Positions 41,881 to 47,800 of a DNA stretch of 60,000 nucleotides are shown here, one piece after another. Source of the DNA: Apostichopus japonicus (lineage: Eukaryota; Echinodermata; Holothuroidea; Aspidochirotida; Stichopodidae); contig NC_092573.1 in assembly GCF_037975245.1 (NCBI RefSeq), positions 1,422,001 through 1,482,000 of the forward strand. The letters run 5' to 3'. The stretch's first letter is position 1. Each line of letters begins with the position of its first letter. The notes under the pieces are model-generated. The model did not search any database. It had not been told where the DNA came from and saw only the letters and a list, made by a program, of their open reading frames with translations. The position numbers and the translations under genes were made by a program.

Positions 41881-44800
41881 AAGATCATGTTAGGATCGAA
41901 ACGTCAGGCCCCCTTACTTTTACACATATATGCATATATGCAGGAGTTGTGTATTACACTACAAATTACTGTGTCAACTAAGAAACTATATTATTTGCTT
42001 TCCTTTTTAAAGCCTGTAATCCTTCCTTCTCATCTTTGATGTCTAAAGGTTTAGGGAAAAATAAATGATTCAACAAGCCTATAAAACTATGTAACATATG
42101 TCCTTCATAGTAGATCCAGTCACCTGCTTTGAAAGATGAGTTCATATAAAGGCTGCATGCAATCTTTTAATCAATGTTGTAGCACTCCCCAACTACTGGC
42201 ATGGGATGGATCAGAAGCAGAGATACAGTAGAACGAACGCGAGAAAATTCATTCCGTTAGTGTAATTACATGGCTGTGTGCCGACGATGTCTTTCAAAAC
42301 GATGTGGTGAGGTTTTCTCCTTGATGAAGCAGATGTTATTGACTCATAATGAAACTACCCTTTCAAAGTCGGTGCCAATGAAGAGATAGTATTCTGTAAG
42401 ACTGCGCTTTTATTACTCTTCGGGATTATATATGTGTTTTCACGAATAGACGCAGATGACATATATCTGATTGGTCTTTAGAGAGTACAGGAGATTTCAC
42501 AGTGTGCTACAAGCCATGATCTATAAATAATATCCAGCAAAACAAGATGACATTTATGTGAACAGAGCAAAAAGGGAGAAAAAAATACAAGATTTATACT
42601 ATTATAAAGGCAGTAGGTTGGAAAACACCAGGTAACGTTTACCGCGTACAAGCTGTCGCGCAACTGTTACCTGTACCTGTACAAAAACAAGTAACTCACA
42701 GGAACGAAGAGAGAGAGAGGACCATAAAACATTTCAGAACATGGTAAAGACAGTGCTTCATAAATAGTGGCAGAAAGTTGGTCCCAGATGTCGGAAAATC
42801 CAAAAACGATCACCAGAATCGAGATAACAATGGAGAAACGTTGAAACTTGAAATAAATCTAGATAGAGAGGTTTTGCATAGTTTCCTTCGGATTGCTAGA
42901 TTCGGAAGGAAGAGATCTGGCCAGATCATTGTGTTGTGTCCTTGGGCAAGGCACTTTATCTCCATTGCCTCTCTTCAACCAGGTATATAAATGGGGACCT
43001 GTAAGATAAACTGTCAGTTGGGCGCTGTTTAGCTGCTTCCATGTGGACGGATTGTCTCTATGTTTGACAGGTTATGGTTGATCAGGGTAATATTGTGATG
43101 CGCCTTCAGCACCATCATCGTTGGATATATCTGCTCTTTATAAATCCTCAATTTTATTATAATTATTATTTTTATTTATATTACTATCCTACAAGCGTAA
43201 AGCGTTGATATATTACTCCTAACGATTATGAGTGCAATACAACACGAGACCTTCCAAAACCCACGCAAAGTCTAAAAGTGTACCGATCTATTCATGAGGA
43301 GATTGAAGACAATCCATCACAACTTTAAAATTCAATCAATATCACATGGACAGACCTCATTTAGCTTCAATGCCACAAACGGAACCGTATCTGGTAAAGT
43401 ACATTTAAAATAATGGAAGACCTGAATAGGCCATACAGCTTAGAAGCCCTTGACCTTCGAAACATTCAGTTGAAATATATGTGTTACTGTAAGTCTACAG
43501 AAATTGCCTTTAATTACTGATTTGCATCACAAAACAGGTTTTTCCTTCTTTTACTTTTTTTCTAGATCACATGAATTCTCAGATAATTTTAACATCTAAC
43601 ATGGCTCCAAATTTGCATAAAATCACAACTTCATTGGTTAGCGGTAATTGATATTGCTAGCATAACACCCATAATACACCACCCACCCATCTGAACTTTG
43701 CATGACTACAGATATCAAAGGTGTTATGGGTTTTGTATGTTATTCAAATCATTGTCCTCTGAACTGATATACACGTAACTGTACATACTCTACGACACCT
43801 GCTACCCTTAACAATATTTTATCAACTAATTGAATAAAAACAACATTGTTCTTGACCTACTTATGAGGAGTGAGGCTTTGGATTATGGCAAGCACAAATA
43901 GCTAGATGTACAATCAACCATTTTAACTGCCATTTAGATAAATAGAAAATATGAACTATATATACTGTAACCAGATGGACCCAATACTTTTTACCTAGGT
44001 CTACAAAAACTTTACAATCAATCAAACTTGTTAGGTTGTGGCCTTGCTGTATTTACTGTAGACCTTAGGAACAGAGGTGAGCTGCAGAGATCACAGAACA
44101 GTACTTCCCAATTCCTTCAGATTTTATTTGTGCTGATATGTACAGTCACTTGTTATTCATTGTAGAGCAGGCTTACTGTACATACCAGCCTGTGAGCCTG
44201 TCAGCCTGTCACCTATTTCCTGATCCTTTTTAATGGTCTGTTGAATTCTAAATCACATAGACTTTGGTGTGCTTATATGCTGTTAATGAACATATCCATC
44301 AATGGGATAACAAACTTGATTCTGAAATCCGCAGTTGATGATAACGTATAAGAATAGGGTCCTTGATGGGGACTTAAGTGTCCCTCCTGATCCTTTTTTC
44401 TACTAAACTAAACTATAACATGTAATTCCCTCTGTCTTTGGTAATATTGCAAAAGTATTTATTTAGATCTTGGCTACGTTAAATGTGAGTTACTACTACT
44501 ACATACTGTACTGTGTATGCATATATCTGGCATACAGATGGTGTTTTGCACTTGTTGTAAAAAAATATAGAATTCAATTAGCCAATTAAGTGTCTCGGTG
44601 AAAGGTGAATGTTTTGAGAATGAAAGCAAACTGTCTGTGAGATTGAGCATTTAGTGAACATTAACTGACTATCTAGCATATTTGGGATCGGTTTCATTCA
44701 ACTTCAACTAATTCACCATTCGTACTTCACAACAGACTTCTAATAAAAAATACGGAGAAAATCTTCTTCATCTGCTGAAAATATTAAATTGTCTGACATG

Positions 44801-47800
44801 AGCAGAGAAATAATCAGTTACAACAGGATTGAAACCACCGATTTCATATTTTAGTTAATTATTGAATGAACAGCTACTGTAAACCTAATGAATTGTGCAA
44901 CTTCAGATGGGACTAGGATATCTGCATTGGTTGTGCATATATATATGACAGATTCAATGCAAACATGCAACATTTTAAATGTTTCATGATAGCAAGTGGC
45001 AAGACTAACCACATTTGACCACCGACAAATTGCATCCTGAAGTTTGTGAACATTGTTCATCTCACAAAACGCACAACAACCTGGCCATATGAAGTTGCTC
45101 CATTTGCCAGTTTTCTCTCTATCTCTCTCTCTCTTGGCTCTCGTGAATTGAATCATAAACATGGATAATAAAGTCTGAGACTTCATTTTACTTTTAATTT
45201 ATAGTACAGAGCTTGTGAAATGAAAAAACATGCTGGACAATTTAAAAACTTTTCTTGCAATCCAGATATATAATATTGCATTTATTCACTTTTGGTTTGG
45301 ATGAGTGTATTGTACAGTATAATAATCTGTGATGTCTGCATGGACTACACCTACAACTGCATTAATCTTTCTTTAAAACTGAAAGGACAAACTTGGAAAA
45401 TAAATCAACTCTCTAACAGGGTGTAATTTTAGTATTTTGATATGTTCAATTAGGGGGTAATGATCAGAGTTACTTTGACATCACAACTAAACAGTACCTG
45501 CCATTGTGAAGTAGTCCTAACAACACCAGTGTAAAACAACGAAACAAAAATGACAGTCTCAATCATGCATTGTCTACTTATGATGTTAAAAAATTAAATT
45601 AAAATAAATTGTGAAAACTTTATTATATCCCAGCTATCATGATGGGAGTTGGACCAATGCAATACATTTTAATTCTTAGACTTTGTTAGTTTCTTATCCT
45701 TACAGTAAATCTGGTTTGCTTTAATGTGAAAAAAAATGTTGTGGGACAAAAACAAAATATTTAGTATGTTCATGACCAGAAAGCAAAAGCTTTTGTGGTA
45801 CCGATGCCTAAACTTATCCATAGTGTACTGTAGTAAGTCATACATGTTAATATACAAATATGAATATTAATGAGGTCAAATTTCAGGATCTCATAAGCAT
45901 GTAGCTATATATTTACAGTGTATTATCCAAGTATGTGATGTATCCAAAGCTAATTAGACATACTATTTCAGAGATATCTGATTAAGAATTTTGTTTTCAC
46001 TGATTAATATTCATGATATGCATGTATAACAAACAACACAGTTGATTGTATGAATATAGTATGCTCCAATATCACCATACCAGTATGAAACAAATTGTAC
46101 ATTAAAAGCCCTGCCCAATCATTAATATTCATGAGATGAGAATCAAGAACAACAGGGCACATCTACTCATCATGGGGCATCTATCTACCACGTATCATAT
46201 TGATTCGACTTGTGGTTGTTGAGATATCATGTTTACAAGCAGGACAATTTCCCATTAAGTCCCACCCATCTATAAATATTTAATGAGGTAAACTTGTTGT
46301 TGCAAAGAACACATACATACATACACACTATGTAGTTACATCACCAATACTAAGTATAGACTAAATCGGACGTACAGTTGCAGAGATATTGACATTTAAC
46401 AACTAAAAGCGCTGTCCACTCATGTATAATGATGTGATGGGAACTACAAACAATACTGTAGGGCACATCTACACACCATGGAGCATCTATCTACCACATA
46501 TGACATTGATTTCAAGTGGTTGTTGAGATATAATGTTTACAAGCTAGCCTTCACATACACACACACACTGTACCAAACATGCTGTAGATCATATTATTGT
46601 AGATTGACTCTTCGCAATAAAAGACAAGAAAAATGAAAAAATTTGTCTACATCTTGACCAGCACACCTTAAACCTATATATGGCTCAGATGAGAAAGGGA
46701 GAGACAGTTTTCCGGTCATGGGAGTTAGTCCATCAAGGACAAGTCAGAGCATAGGATGCAATGGATGCTATAAGTTGTAAGAAAATACACTGAACAGTAC
46801 AAACATGTATGTGACTTATCACATGACTGATATCACACATTCAAACTTAAAATATGTCGGAACACTACAGAAACAATAAGGAAGCACCATTTTATCAAAT
46901 GTAGTTAGTTATTAGTTTAAAAGTTATAAGCTTCAAAGCCGTTGTTGTCGTTCTGAACCATAAAAATAATGGAGATCTGGTCATTTCTTCCCACGTAAAA
47001 ATTAGTCACAATTTAATTCTTATGATAACAGCCAGGCCAGACTGCAATGTGTGTCTGTCATTGAATACGCATGTAAACAAGTCATGTAATACTCAGTCTG
47101 AGCCATTTTCACTGGTACGTAGCCCATTGTAGTTACAGTGAAATACAGTACCAGTACCTCAATTATATAACAGGATGACAGATTGTCTGCATTTAGGTTT
47201 GCACTAGCTAATGAAAGTTAAATGAAAATCATTCCAAAGTCAATGAAGAAAAATGGTTTTAATAGACAGTGGATGTACAAAGCTACTACCAGCAGAATGA
47301 TAGAGCTCCAACTGCATATAAATTAGTATGATTGAAATGTTGTTAAATGAAGTATTATTTCAATACTAGTTGAGTTTAAGTGTAAACACAAGTGGTCATA
47401 AGGTGCACTGTTGATGAGTGACAGGAACGACAGAAGTGAAGAAAATAAGAATATTCATCAATGTATGCCTGATATCTTTCAAACCATGGTCTGTTACTCA
47501 CTTGGATGAAAGTTCCATGTAAAAGTGTTCAATAATTTCATACTGGTAATATCATATTATCCTAATGACCTCCACTCTTATCAACTGCTTGGGGACAGTG
47601 AATGGTGGTCATGGCAACAGGATGGAGTCCTAATTTTATTAGCTATTTTCAATTATATGAAAGAATATCTGCTCATCCAACACTGTCACAAATAGAGTTC
47701 CCACGGAATATTGGTCATCAGTCCACCAGGTTATCTTACCTTGGCCCTGATTGTTTTAAGCATTGATTGTAATACACAGATCTTCTTAACAGAACATTTT

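Noticed and set aside
44851-45186. 111-codon minus-strand frame in DMXL intron 2.
   Set aside because: No family similarity, no splice or phase fit with DMXL, and ordinary intron composition.
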